A stretch of 64,000 nt of DNA from Celeribacter litoreus (GTDB lineage: Bacteria > Pseudomonadota > Alphaproteobacteria > Rhodobacterales > Rhodobacteraceae). A model generated the notes under the pieces. The model did not search any database. It was given only the letters and a program-made list of their open reading frames with translations, and had not been told where the DNA came from. The stretch covers positions 186,001 to 250,000 of the forward strand of contig NZ_JAIUFY010000014.1 of NCBI RefSeq assembly GCF_020165855.1, in the 5' to 3' direction. This document shows, one piece after another, positions 44,522 through 53,911 of this stretch (positions within the stretch are counted from its first letter, which is position 1; each line of letters starts with the position of its first letter). The translations under genes and the position numbers were made by a program.

Positions 44522-45190
44522 ATGAAAGCTGCCGTTCTGCAATTCCCCGGTTCCAACTGTGACCGTGACATGTTCACGGCCCTGAAAAAAGCCGGTGCCG
44601 ATGTTTCGATGGTCTGGCACAAGGATGCGGAACTGCCGGAAGGTGTTGATATCGTCGGCGTTCCGGGTGGGTTCTCCTACGGTGACTACCTGCGCTGCGG
44701 TGCGATTGCGGCGAACTCTCCGGTGCTCGCCTCGCTTAAAAAGCACGTAGAGCGCGGCGGCTATGCCTTCGGTATCTGCAACGGCTTTCAGGTCCTGACC
44801 GAAGCGCGCCTCCTGCCGGGCGCTCTGCTGCGCAACGCGGGTCTGAAATACATCTGCAAAACCACGCCGCTCGAGGTTGCAACCACCGACAGCCCGTATA
44901 CCTCTGCCTACACGCAGGGTCAGCACATCGGGATCCCGATCGCGCACCACGACGGCAACTTCACCGCTGATGAAGACACGCTCGACATGCTCGAAGGCGA
45001 AGGCCGTGTGGCGTTCCGCTACCTCGACAACCCGAACGGGTCCAAGCGCGACATCGCGGGCATTCTCTCCGAGAACCGCCGCGTGCTCGGCATGATGCCG
45101 CACCCGGAGCGCGCCGCAGAGCCTGCGCATGGCAATGAAGACGGCAAAGCCTTCTTCACCTCGCTCGTGGATGCGCTGGTTTCGGCCTGA
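44522..45190 (+). CDS. purQ: FGAM synthase glutaminase subunit PurQ
   Basis: 222-residue class I glutamine amidotransferase subunit that supplies ammonia to PurL. The nucleophile Cys is in [11 protein letters not shown], with [12 protein letters not shown] at the N-terminus, [17 protein letters not shown], and His-Glu in [18 protein letters not shown]. The ATG at 44522 begins at the family start; an open frame runs upstream but into the end of the previous gene. A terminator follows. Confidence 0.96.
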   Translation: MKAAVLQFPGSNCDRDMFTALKKAGADVSMVWHKDAELPEGVDIVGVPGGFSYGDYLRCGAIAANSPVLASLKKHVERGGYAFGICNGFQVLTEARLLPGALLRNAGLKYICKTTPLEVATTDSPYTSAYTQGQHIGIPIAHHDGNFTADEDTLDMLEGEGRVAFRYLDNPNGSKRDIAGILSENRRVLGMMPHPERAAEPAHGNEDGKAFFTSLVDALVSA

Positions 45191-45214
45191 GCCCGATCTC
45201 AAACCGGAATTTCG

Positions 45215-45244
45215 AACGCGCGTCCCTCTCGGGCGCGCGTTTTC
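45215..45244 (+). terminator. Terminator after purQ
   Basis: An 8-bp stem AACGCGCG/CGCGCGTT, extended inside by CCC/GGG, with T's after, 25 bases after the purQ stop. Confidence 0.8.
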
Positions 45245-45376
45245 GTTTGTCCCGTCGGATCGGGCCGCAAAAATCGGCAAACCTCCGCCCAAATCCGCGT
45301 AAACAGGGGGGAAATCGCCACTGGCGCACCTCACGCGCCCCTTGCGGCTCCGGTGCGGACAGGCGACACTGCGGCA

Positions 45377-47161
45377 ATGAGTGAACGAGATCGCAGCGCA
45401 GAGGTCACGACGACCGTGCAACCCCGCACCATGAGTTGGGCAGGGCGTCTCGCGATATTGGCCTTTATCGCTGGGGCGGTCGGGGTCATCTGGGTCACCA
45501 ATCTTTTGCTGACCGAGCGCTACACGACACTCACGCGCAACCGTGCAGAGGTGCGTCAGGCGCTCTATGTCGGCAACCTGTTGTCAGAGCTACAACGGAA
45601 CGCCATCGTTCCGACGCTCTTGTCGCGCGATCCGGTCCTTGTTGGGGCGCTCAATTCCAATGACTTCCAACAGACCTCGCAGCACCTGATCACCTATGTG
45701 GATGAGATCGGCGCGGCGGGGATCACCCTTCTCGATGAAACGGGCCGTGTTGTCGCAGCGACGGATCGGGCGCTTTTGGGGGCAAACAACCGCCAGTCTC
45801 CGAATTTCGTCGATGCGCTGCGGTCTAACGATACGATTTTCAAAGCCACGCCGCGCGAAAACGGGGCCTACGAGTTCAGCTATTCGCGCCGGATCGACGT
45901 CTCGGGCGCGCTGGCTGGCGTGATCATGGTGCAGGTTGACCTTGCCAAGTTTGAAAGAAGCTGGGCGGGCATCTCGGACGCCGTGATCGTCGTGAACTCC
46001 GAAGGGCAGATCATCCTGTCGACGGAACCGCGGTGGCGGTCGAAAACGGAAACTGATGCGCTTGCCGCGCGTGATGCGCCGACGGCCATTGAGCGCGCGT
46101 TTCAACTGACGACGGATTGGAAGGTCAATCCGGATGATACCTATATCGGCGGCGAGGCCGTGATGCGTCTGGAAAGCCGCATTCCGTTCCGTGGCTGGCG
46201 CATGACCTCGTTCACGACCTATGCGTCCGTCCGCGAACGTGTGAACGGCTTTCTCGCGATTGAGATCATGGGGTTCGCCATTCTGCTCTCCGGTGCCTTC
46301 TATCTGACCTCACGGCGCGCTGTGTTCCGCGCGGGCCTGTTCCAACGCGAGAGCGCGGAACTGCGTCAACTCAACGCCGCGCTTCAGAGGGAGATCGTGG
46401 AGCGCAAACGCGCGGAGAAGTCGCTCGAAGTTGCGGAGCAGACGCTCGCGCAGTCGTCCAAGCTCGCGGTGTTGGGGGAAATGTCGGCGGCGGTATCGCA
46501 TGAACTCAACCAGCCGCTCGCGGCGATGAAGACCTATCTTGCCGGTGCGCGGCTCCTGATCAAACGCAAACGGTCCGAGGAGGCGCTCGCGTCTTTCGGG
46601 CGGATTGACGACCTGATCGAACGCATGGGCGCGATTACGAAACAGCTTAAATCCTACGCCCGCAAAGGCTCTGACGCGCTCCAGCCGATTGATCTGCGCG
46701 ACTGTGTCGCTTCTGCGCTCTCTATGATGGAGCCGCAGTTCAAACAGGGGTCCGTGGAAATTACGCGGACTTTGCCGCAGGAGCCTGTTATAGTGGACGG
46801 CGACAGGGTGCGACTTGAGCAGGTCTTGGTGAACCTGCTGCGCAACGCCTTTGACGCTTGTAAAACCGCAGGCGAACCCCAGATTGAGATCCTCGTCACC
46901 GGTGATGCGGAAGGCGACACTCAAGCAAGTGTGACTGTGCGTGACAACGGCACGGGGATCGAGGACCTCGACACTTTGTTTGAGCCTTTTTACACGACCA
47001 AAGCGCCGGGAGACGGTGTGGGGCTGGGCCTTGCGATCTCCTCCGGCATCGTCGCAGAACTTGGCGGGCGCTTGACAGCCCGCAACCGACCCACGGGCGG
47101 GGCGGCGTTTGAAATGGTGCTCCCTTTGTCAGAAGAGGGGCGCGTGGAAGCGGCGGAATAA
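45377..47161 (+). CDS. dctB: C4-dicarboxylate-type sensor histidine kinase
   Basis: 594-residue membrane histidine kinase: membrane helix at about 20-45, a periplasmic double-Cache-like sensor to about 290, a second helix around FLAIEIMGFAILLSGAFYL, a coiled linker, the HisKA phospho-acceptor box AVSHELNQPLAAMKTYL, and the ATPase with NLLRNAFDACKTAG (N box), DNGTGIEDLD and GVGLGLAISSGIVAELGG. This is the DctB layout, sensing C4-dicarboxylates. The response regulator follows 52 bases later. The transporter DctPQM is not in this window, so the ligand is inferred. Confidence 0.85.
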   Translation: MSERDRSAEVTTTVQPRTMSWAGRLAILAFIAGAVGVIWVTNLLLTERYTTLTRNRAEVRQALYVGNLLSELQRNAIVPTLLSRDPVLVGALNSNDFQQTSQHLITYVDEIGAAGITLLDETGRVVAATDRALLGANNRQSPNFVDALRSNDTIFKATPRENGAYEFSYSRRIDVSGALAGVIMVQVDLAKFERSWAGISDAVIVVNSEGQIILSTEPRWRSKTETDALAARDAPTAIERAFQLTTDWKVNPDDTYIGGEAVMRLESRIPFRGWRMTSFTTYASVRERVNGFLAIEIMGFAILLSGAFYLTSRRAVFRAGLFQRESAELRQLNAALQREIVERKRAEKSLEVAEQTLAQSSKLAVLGEMSAAVSHELNQPLAAMKTYLAGARLLIKRKRSEEALASFGRIDDLIERMGAITKQLKSYARKGSDALQPIDLRDCVASALSMMEPQFKQGSVEITRTLPQEPVIVDGDRVRLEQVLVNLLRNAFDACKTAGEPQIEILVTGDAEGDTQASVTVRDNGTGIEDLDTLFEPFYTTKAPGDGVGLGLAISSGIVAELGGRLTARNRPTGGAAFEMVLPLSEEGRVEAAE

Positions 47162-47213
47162 GCGCGCATCTACGTAAAAGGTCTGACACGGACCGGAGGA
47201 AAGAGGAAAGACC

Positions 47214-48548
47214 ATGGCGACAGCAATGAAAATCGCGATTGTCGACGATGAAAAAGACATGCGCCAATCCATCAGCCAGTGGCTGGCGTTGTCTGGCTTT
47301 GACACGGAAACCTTTGCGTCTGCGGAAGATGCGGTCAAATCGCTCGGCTCTGATTATCCGGGCGTTGTGATTTCCGACATCAAGATGCCGGGCATGGACG
47401 GGATGCAGTTTCTCAAAAAGCTCATGAGCGTCGATAGCGGCCTGCCCGTGATCATGATCACCGGCCACGGCGATGTGCCGATGGCGGTTGAGGCGATGCG
47501 TATCGGGGCGTTTGATTTTCTCGAAAAGCCGTTCAATCCGGACCGGATGACGGAACTTGCGAAGAAAGCGACCAATGCACGGCGTCTAACCCTCGACAAC
47601 CGCGCGTTGCGGCGCGAACTGTCGGACGGCACCGGCATCATGAACAAACTCATCGGGGCCTCTCCGGTGATGGAACGTCTGCGCGAGGATATTCTCGATC
47701 TGGGGCAGGCGGATGGTCACGTCCTCATCGACGGGGAAACCGGCACGGGCAAGACCCTGATCGCCCACGCGCTTCATGCCGTTGGTGCGCGTGCCTCGAA
47801 GAAATTCATCACCTTCGCCTGCGCGGGTCGCGATGAAGCCGATCTGTCGAAACGCCTGTTCGGTCCCGATCCGGACGGCCAGATCCAGCCGCTGATCGAA
47901 GAGGCGCGGGGCGGGACGCTCGTACTCGAAGATGTGGAAGCGCTGCCGGAGGCGCTGCAGGCGCGGCTGCTCAAGTGGATCGACGAACAGGGCACGCCGC
48001 CGGAGACGCGCATCATTGCGGTCTGTAACCTCCAAGAGCAGGGCCGCACCTGTGAGAGCGCGCTGCGCGCCGATCTCTATTACCGCCTCGCCGCGATGAA
48101 GATCACGACCCCACCGCTGCGTCAGCGTGGTGAGGATATCCTGCTGCTGTTTACGCAACTGTCTCAGCAGTTCTCAGAGGAATACGGCTGCGACGCGCCG
48201 GAGGTGTCGGCCCAAGAGGCCGCGCAGCTCCTACAAGCGCCTTGGCCGGGCAATATCCGCCAGCTGATCAATGTCGCAGAGCGCGCCGTGCTACAAAACC
48301 GCCGTGGCTCTGGTTCCATCACCTCGCTGCTTCTGTCCGAGTCCGAGGCGCCCGAACAGCAAACGATGACCACCGAGGGGAAGCCGCTCAAAGAGTATGT
48401 CGAAGCGTTCGAGCGTATGCTCATCGACAACACGATGCGCCGTCACAAGGGCTCTATCGTGGCTGTGATGGACGAGCTGTGCCTGCCGCGCCGGACGCTC
48501 AACGAGAAGATGGCCAAATACGGCCTGCAACGCGCGGACTACCTCTGA
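47214..48548 (+). CDS. dctD: DctD-like response regulator lacking the sigma54 GAFTGA loop
   Basis: 444-residue NtrC-family regulator: receiver domain (phospho-acceptor Asp55 in ISDIKMPGMDG), AAA+ domain with Walker A GETGTGKT at 174-181, a Walker B-like LVLEDVEALP around 236-245, the R-finger region RADLYYRLAAMKITTPPLRQRGEDI, and a Fis-type HTH at the C-terminus. Where sigma54 activators carry GAFTGA the sequence reads RLFGPDPDGQIQPL, so the sigma54-contact loop is absent. It probably acts with another sigma factor, as is known for Rhodobacter NtrC. It pairs with the upstream kinase. Confidence 0.85.
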   Translation: MATAMKIAIVDDEKDMRQSISQWLALSGFDTETFASAEDAVKSLGSDYPGVVISDIKMPGMDGMQFLKKLMSVDSGLPVIMITGHGDVPMAVEAMRIGAFDFLEKPFNPDRMTELAKKATNARRLTLDNRALRRELSDGTGIMNKLIGASPVMERLREDILDLGQADGHVLIDGETGTGKTLIAHALHAVGARASKKFITFACAGRDEADLSKRLFGPDPDGQIQPLIEEARGGTLVLEDVEALPEALQARLLKWIDEQGTPPETRIIAVCNLQEQGRTCESALRADLYYRLAAMKITTPPLRQRGEDILLLFTQLSQQFSEEYGCDAPEVSAQEAAQLLQAPWPGNIRQLINVAERAVLQNRRGSGSITSLLLSESEAPEQQTMTTEGKPLKEYVEAFERMLIDNTMRRHKGSIVAVMDELCLPRRTLNEKMAKYGLQRADYL

Positions 48549-48572
48549 CGCGCATCTCGGATACCGCAAAAC

Positions 48573-48603
48573 AAAAGGCGCCCTCGATTGGGCGCCTTTT
48601 TCG
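48573..48603. terminator. Bidirectional terminator between dctD and FMN reductase gene
   Basis: An 11-bp perfect stem AAAAGGCGCCC / GGGCGCCTTTT (48573-48583 and 48590-48600) with loop TCGATT. A and T runs on both sides let it serve both converging genes. Confidence 0.93.
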
Positions 48604-48623
48604 TATTTGCGGTCCATAGCTCC

Positions 48624-49172
48624 TTAGATGTGGGATTTGACCCAAGCGGCATATGCCTCCATCCAGGATTTGAGGAAGTCTTCCGTGCCCTCGGTGACGA
48701 TATTCTCATTTTCATCAAACATCTGGCCGAGGTTGCCGATATAGGCTTCCGGCTGTTGCATGGTCGGCATGTTCAGGAACACGAGTGGCTGGCGCAGGTG
48801 GTGGTTCGCACCAAAACCGCCAAGGCCAGAGGGGCTGCCCGTGACAATACCGGCTGGTTTGCCGTCCCAGACGCTGTGACCATAGGGGCGGGAGCCGACG
48901 TCGAGCGCGTTCTTGATGGCAGCGGGGACAGAGCGGTTGTATTCCGGCGTCACGAAGAGAACAGCATCGGCTGCGGCAACGTCACTGCGAAACCGTGCCC
49001 AGGCTTCGGGCGGCGTGTCAGTGTCGAGGTCTTCGTTGAAAAGGGGCAAGTCGCCAATTTGAACGAAATCGAATTCGAGGTCGGGGGGGGCGAGCTTGGT
49101 GAGGTTTTTCGCAAGTTTCAGGTTCAGGGAGTCTGTGCGGAGCGAACCGACCAGCAGAGCAACACGGGTCAT
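48624..49172 (-). CDS. NADPH-dependent FMN reductase
   Basis: 182-residue flavodoxin-fold FMN reductase of the ChrR/YieF type. The phosphate loop LLVGSLRTDSLNLKLA, FVTPEYNRSVPAAIKNALD and GIVTGSPSGLGGFGANHHL are diagnostic. These enzymes reduce quinones, azo dyes or chromate and limit redox cycling; the in vivo substrate is unknown. It converges with dctD and is divergent from the rne leader. Confidence 0.9.
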   Translation of the reverse strand: MTRVALLVGSLRTDSLNLKLAKNLTKLAPPDLEFDFVQIGDLPLFNEDLDTDTPPEAWARFRSDVAAADAVLFVTPEYNRSVPAAIKNALDVGSRPYGHSVWDGKPAGIVTGSPSGLGGFGANHHLRQPLVFLNMPTMQQPEAYIGNLGQMFDENENIVTEGTEDFLKSWMEAYAAWVKSHI

Positions 49173-49879
49173 AGCATATCCTTTCGAGTTGGCGCGCGGT
49201 GAAATGTTTTGCGCGATTATGCTGTTTGTTGGCTCATATATAAAACTTCTGTGCCATTATGCACTGTGCGAGATAGCCCTCGCCCTCTGTTCTCCTGCAC
49301 AGAACTTTTGTGCCGCTCATGCGTTAGCGCCTTTCATTTCAAACCTGCGCCTTCGGGAATTGACAAAATTCACCGGCTAAATGCGGCCGATACACCCGAA
49401 AATGATATTTCGATGCATTTGCGTGTTGTCTAAACGCATATGCATGACTACTGATATAGAGGCATAGGTCCGTGTTCTGGTGCCTCTCTTCCTATTGCGG
49501 GAGATGAACTTGTCAGAACCGGAAACCCTGCATGACAGATTCGCTGCAGGCGCGGCTCGGAGCCGACCGTTGGGAAAACCCGGTCGATGCCCACCCGCCA
49601 CCGCAGACCGATACCGCCGCGTGGCACGACAAAACCTGCGGCACGAACCGACCCGACGCCGTTTCGGCCTCTCGGGAATATGAATGGGCGCAAAGGTTGG
49701 CATGTCCGCCTCACGCGTCGGAGAAGAACCGCGATGCAACGCGCAGAGGCAAGACCAGAGACGATAGCGGGCGTTCGCGCCGCCGCTGGCCTGCCCGCGA
49801 CCATCGCCACAATAAATCACCCGAATTCAACCCGCTCCTTTTACGGAGGCGGGTCGAAGTCGTGTGCTGAAAGACCCCA
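49173..49879 (+). other. Long leader of rne, no protein gene
   Basis: 707 bases with no supported gene. The left half is AT-rich and contains an imperfect duplicated sequence (AACTTCTGTGCC at 49244 and AACTTTTGTGCC at 49303), a TTGACA at 49360-49365 and a hairpin GAGGCA/TGCCTC at 49459-49486. A 112-codon open frame (49532-49870) has neither a ribosome binding site nor protein-like composition. RNase E genes of other bacteria have long leaders used for autoregulation by RNase E itself, and this region is probably such a leader. Confidence 0.6.
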
Positions 49880-52800
49880 ATGGCAAAGAAAATGCTCATC
49901 GATGCCACCCACGCGGAGGAGACCCGCGTCGTGGTGGTGGACGGAAACAAGGTCGAGGAATTCGATTTTGAATCTGAAAACAAACGCCAGCTTGCTGGCA
50001 ACATCTATCTCGCAAAAGTAACACGCGTCGAACCGTCGCTTCAGGCTGCGTTCGTCGATTACGGCGGAAACCGTCACGGCTTCCTCGCGTTTTCCGAGAT
50101 TCACCCGGATTACTACCAAATCCCCGTCGCGGACCGTGAGGCCCTGCTGGCAGAGGAAATGGCCTATGCTAAAGCACAGGAAGAGGAAGAGGAGCGCCCG
50201 AAACGCTCCCGCCGCCGTCGTTCGCGCTCCAAATCCAAGGCCGAGAGCGTCAAGGCGGATGATGCCGTAGAAACCAAGGAGGTTTCCGAAGAAACCAACG
50301 AGGGCTCTGCAGAGGCACAATCCCCCGCAGTTTCGGGTATGGACGTGATTGAACCCGAAGGCACCGAAGCAGATGCGATGATCGCGGATGCGGCGGTCGA
50401 AGAGGGCACATCCCCCGCATTCACCGTGCACGAAACGCCGGTCGAAGAGCCGACCGACGAACCGGAAGCTGTTGAAGAAGCAGCACCTGTTGCCGAGGAT
50501 GCACCGGTTGAAGAAACCGCTGCAAAGCCTGAAGAGACGACAGAAGAAGCGCCTGCTGCCGAAGCTGCTGCCGAATCTTCTGATGCGGAAGAAGAGGCCT
50601 CTGAGGAGGACACCTCCGCAGAAGAAACTTCCGAAGACGACACGTCTGAAGATGACGACTCCTCTGACGATGACGCCTCCGACGATGACAGCGACGACGA
50701 TGATTCCGACGACGACATCGAGAGCGTTGCAGATGACGACACCGAGGAAGAAATTCGCCCGAAACGCAAACCGCGTCCGCGCAAATACAAAATCCAGGAA
50801 GTCATCAAAGTCCGTCAGGTGATGCTCGTTCAGGTCGTGAAAGAAGAGCGCGGCAACAAAGGCGCTGCTCTGACGACCTACCTCTCGCTCGCTGGCCGTT
50901 ACTGCGTGCTGATGCCGAACACCGCCCGTGGTGGTGGCATCTCCCGCAAGATCACCAACGCTGCCGACCGCAAGAAACTCAAAGAGATCGCAGGTGAATT
51001 GGACGTGCCGCAGGGCGCAGGCCTGATCGTGCGCACCGCCGGTGCCCAGCGGACCAAAACCGAGATCAAGCGCGACTACGATTACCTCAAGCGGATGTGG
51101 GAACAGATCCGCGAGCTGACGCTGAAATCGTCCGCGCCCGCCAAGATTTACGAAGAGGGCGACCTGATCAAACGGTCGATCCGCGATCTTTACAACAAAG
51201 ACATCGACGAAGTGTTCGTTGAGGGCGAGGTTGGCTACCGCGAGGCCAAGGACTTCATGCGCATGATCATGCCGTCCCACGCCAAGAACGTGAAACACTA
51301 CCACGACCAACTGCCGCTCTTCGCGCGCTATCAGGTGGAGAGCTACCTCTCCTCCATGTTCAACCCGACCGTTCAGCTCAAGTCCGGCGGTTACATCGTG
51401 ATCGACGTGACCGAGGCACTCGTGGCGGTTGACGTGAACTCCGGCCGTGCGACGAAAGAAGGCTCGATCGAGGAAACCGCGCTCAAGACCAACCTTGAGG
51501 CCGCAGAAGAGGTCGCTCGCCAAGCGCGTCTGCGCGACTTGGCCGGTCTGATCGTGATCGACTTCATCGACATGGAAGAGCGCCGCAACAACACGGCGGT
51601 CGAGAAGCGTCTGAAAGACAAACTCAAAACCGACCGCGCCCGCATTCAGGTAGGCCGCATCTCCGGTTTTGGTCTGTTGGAAATGTCGCGTCAGCGTCTC
51701 CGCCCGGGGATGCTCGAGGCCACGACACAGCCGTGCCCGCATTGTCATGGCACGGGCCTGATCCGCTCTGACGACAACATGGCGCTCTCCATCCTGCGTC
51801 AGTTGGAAGAAGAGGGCACCCGCAAACGCTCCCGCGAGGTTCTGCTCAAGGCGCCAGTGGCCGTCGTGAACTACCTCATGAATATGAAGCGCGAAAAGAT
51901 CGCGATGATCGAGGCGCGCTATGGCATGGCGATCCGGATCGAAGCCGATCCGATGCTCATTTCGCCGGATTACTCCATTGAACGCTTCAAGACCGCGACC
52001 CGCGTTGTGCCTGAAGTGACCGCGCCTGTTGTCTCCGCATCTGCCGATCTCATGGCGGACTACGAAGAGGACGAAGAGGATCAGGTCGAAGAGGCGGTTG
52101 CAGAGGAGGAAACTCCCGAGGCGACCGACGAAGACCAGAAGCCGAAGAAACGCCGTCGTCGTCGTCGTCGTCGCAAGAAGAGCGACCAGACCGAGGGTCA
52201 AGACGGCTCTGAAAACGGCTCTGACTCTGAGGAGAACGGGTCCGAGGACGAACCGTCCGAGGGTGAGGCTCAGGCCGCTGAGGGCGACGAGACTCCGAAA
52301 TCCGAAGAGGCGCCTGCCGCTGAAGAAGCACCCGCCGAGAAGCCGAAGCGCACCCGCTCGCGCCGCAAGAAAGCCGAGGCACCCGCTGAGGCGACTGACG
52401 AGGCTGCGACTGAAACGTCTGAGGCAGAAGCTGCGCCTGAGGCCACAGAAGAAAAGCCGAAGCGCACGCGCACCCGTCGCAAGAAGACCGAGGATGCTCC
52501 TGCCGCAGAGGGTGAGGAAGCTCCGAAGCCGAAGCGCAAGCGTCGCACCAAGGCCGAGATCGAAGCTGACAAAGCGGCCAAGGCGGCTGCCGAGGCGGAG
52601 AAGGCTGCGGCTGAAGCTGCAGAACAGCCTGCGGAGCAACCGGCGGAGGAGCCCGCTCCGGCCGCCGAAGCGCCTGCGCCCGAAGTCGTTGCCGAGGCCG
52701 CATCTGAAGAAGCACCAGAAGCCGCGCCTGAAGCGCCTGCTGAAGAGGTAGCTGCGGAAGCAGCGCCAGCGCCCGCACCGGAGGAAACTCCGGCGGTTGA

Positions 52801-52954
52801 GCCTGTCGCGGAAGCACCTGCAGAGCCCGCTCCGGAAGTGGTTCAGGAAACAATGATCGCCGCAGAGCCGGTCGCCGAGGTTGCGACGGCAGAGGTGGCA
52901 GAGGCAGAACCCGCCGACGACAAACCGAAGCGTCGCGGTTGGTGGAGCCGCTAA
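49880..52954 (+). CDS. rne: Ribonuclease E
   Basis: 1024-residue RNase E, the main mRNA-decay endonuclease and scaffold of the degradosome. The N-terminal S1 domain (ends around residue 95) is interrupted by an insert of roughly 200 residues, very acidic (runs of Asp/Glu/Ser) with one RSRRRRSRSKSK patch, before it resumes at RKYKIQEVIKVRQVMLVQV. Then follow the catalytic DNase I-like part (VIDVTEALVAVDVNSG and LIVIDFIDMEERR, metal Asp residues) and the Zn-link CPHCHGTG. The C-terminal 300 residues are disordered, with three KPKRTRSRRKK-like repeats, and end KPKRRGWWSR. The insert is usual for alphaproteobacteria. Confidence 0.95.
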   Translation: MAKKMLIDATHAEETRVVVVDGNKVEEFDFESENKRQLAGNIYLAKVTRVEPSLQAAFVDYGGNRHGFLAFSEIHPDYYQIPVADREALLAEEMAYAKAQEEEEERPKRSRRRRSRSKSKAESVKADDAVETKEVSEETNEGSAEAQSPAVSGMDVIEPEGTEADAMIADAAVEEGTSPAFTVHETPVEEPTDEPEAVEEAAPVAEDAPVEETAAKPEETTEEAPAAEAAAESSDAEEEASEEDTSAEETSEDDTSEDDDSSDDDASDDDSDDDDSDDDIESVADDDTEEEIRPKRKPRPRKYKIQEVIKVRQVMLVQVVKEERGNKGAALTTYLSLAGRYCVLMPNTARGGGISRKITNAADRKKLKEIAGELDVPQGAGLIVRTAGAQRTKTEIKRDYDYLKRMWEQIRELTLKSSAPAKIYEEGDLIKRSIRDLYNKDIDEVFVEGEVGYREAKDFMRMIMPSHAKNVKHYHDQLPLFARYQVESYLSSMFNPTVQLKSGGYIVIDVTEALVAVDVNSGRATKEGSIEETALKTNLEAAEEVARQARLRDLAGLIVIDFIDMEERRNNTAVEKRLKDKLKTDRARIQVGRISGFGLLEMSRQRLRPGMLEATTQPCPHCHGTGLIRSDDNMALSILRQLEEEGTRKRSREVLLKAPVAVVNYLMNMKREKIAMIEARYGMAIRIEADPMLISPDYSIERFKTATRVVPEVTAPVVSASADLMADYEEDEEDQVEEAVAEEETPEATDEDQKPKKRRRRRRRRKKSDQTEGQDGSENGSDSEENGSEDEPSEGEAQAAEGDETPKSEEAPAAEEAPAEKPKRTRSRRKKAEAPAEATDEAATETSEAEAAPEATEEKPKRTRTRRKKTEDAPAAEGEEAPKPKRKRRTKAEIEADKAAKAAAEAEKAAAEAAEQPAEQPAEEPAPAAEAPAPEVVAEAASEEAPEAAPEAPAEEVAAEAAPAPAPEETPAVEPVAEAPAEPAPEVVQETMIAAEPVAEVATAEVAEAEPADDKPKRRGWWSR

Positions 52955-52976
52955 GGCCAACGCCTAAAGATTACAG

Positions 52977-53007
52977 AACGGCCGGGGACATGCGCTCCGG
53001 CCGTTTT
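52977..53007 (+). terminator. Terminator after rne
   Basis: A 9-bp stem AACGGCCGG/CCGGCCGTT with an 11-base loop, then TT, 22 bases after the rne stop. Confidence 0.82.
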
Positions 53008-53094
53008 CGTTTGTTTCCCTATCCAACGCGAATGTGAGGGGCTGCGACACAGGCATAGCTAGGCAGAGCGCCCCTGCTGTGGCATGAGACTGTC

Positions 53095-53847
53095 ATGTTC
53101 GGAATCGACCTCTTTGACGCAGCTTTGTTGCCCTCCATGTTTGTCGCGCTCGCGGCGGGCATCGTGTCCTTTTTGTCGCCCTGCGTTCTCCCCATCGTGC
53201 CACCCTATCTGGCCTACATGTCGGGGATTTCCATGGGCGAACTGACGGGCGGCGGACGCGCGTCGCGCAAGGCGATTGCCCCTGCGCTGATGTTCGTGCT
53301 CGGACTGTCTACCGTGTTCCTGTTCATGGGCTTTACGGCCTCGGCCTTCGGGATGTTTTTCCTGAAGAACCAAGCGCTTTTCGCGAAGATTTCCGGCGTG
53401 GTGATCATCATCCTCGGCCTGCATTTCCTGTCCGTGTTCCGCATTCCGATCCTTGATCGTGAGGCGCGGTTGGATGCGGGGGATAAAGGCGGCTCGGCTT
53501 TCGGCGCCTACATCCTCGGGTTGGCCTTTGCCTTCGGGTGGACACCCTGCATCGGGCCGCAGCTTGGCGCGATCCTGTCGATGGCGGCGTCTGAGGGATC
53601 CGTGTCGCGCGGCACGACGCTCCTCGCGGTCTATGCCATCGGGCTTGGCCTGCCGTTCCTTCTCTCAGCGATCTTCATCACCCGCGCTGTGGGCCTGATG
53701 AACAGGCTCAAACGCCACATGGCTCTGATCGAAAAGGTCATGGGCGGATTGCTCCTGTTCGTCGGTCTCATGATGCTCACCGGCGCGTTTTCGCGGTTCT
53801 CCTACTGGCTGCTGGAGACCTTTCCGGCGCTGAGCGCGCTCGGCTAA
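53095..53847 (+). CDS. ccdA: CcdA-type cytochrome c biogenesis/thiol transporter
   Basis: 250-residue membrane protein with six helices and the two conserved redox Cys motifs: FLSPCVLPIVPPYLAYMSG and GWTPCIGPQLGAIL. CcdA moves reducing equivalents across the inner membrane to keep apocytochrome c thiols reduced. Periplasmic thioredoxin partners are not in the window. It ends 64 bases before the hydrolase-P450 operon. Confidence 0.92.
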   Translation: MFGIDLFDAALLPSMFVALAAGIVSFLSPCVLPIVPPYLAYMSGISMGELTGGGRASRKAIAPALMFVLGLSTVFLFMGFTASAFGMFFLKNQALFAKISGVVIIILGLHFLSVFRIPILDREARLDAGDKGGSAFGAYILGLAFAFGWTPCIGPQLGAILSMAASEGSVSRGTTLLAVYAIGLGLPFLLSAIFITRAVGLMNRLKRHMALIEKVMGGLLLFVGLMMLTGAFSRFSYWLLETFPALSALG

Positions 53848-53886
53848 TTAAGTCCTTAAACTTGCCGCATCCTCACGCTAGTCTGC

Positions 53887-53907
53887 CGGAAAGATTAAAG
53901 GTTTCCG
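53887..53907 (+). promoter_or_regulatory. Hairpin holding the ribosome binding site of the hydrolase gene
   Basis: CGGAAA (53887-53892) and TTTCCG (53902-53907) form a perfect 6-bp stem whose loop contains AAAGG, the likely Shine-Dalgarno of the gene starting at 53912. It might tune translation. Confidence 0.35.
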
Positions 53908-53911
53908 CAGT

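Noticed and set aside
49532-49870. 112-codon frame in the rne leader
   Set aside because: There is no ribosome binding site, the composition is Arg/Asp/His-rich and unlike a protein, and there is no family resemblance.
49841-52960. 1039-codon open frame on the minus strand
   Set aside because: It lies fully antisense to rne. Its leucine/arginine/phenylalanine-rich sequence reflects the reverse of the acidic and alanine-rich RNase E repeats, and it has no family features.
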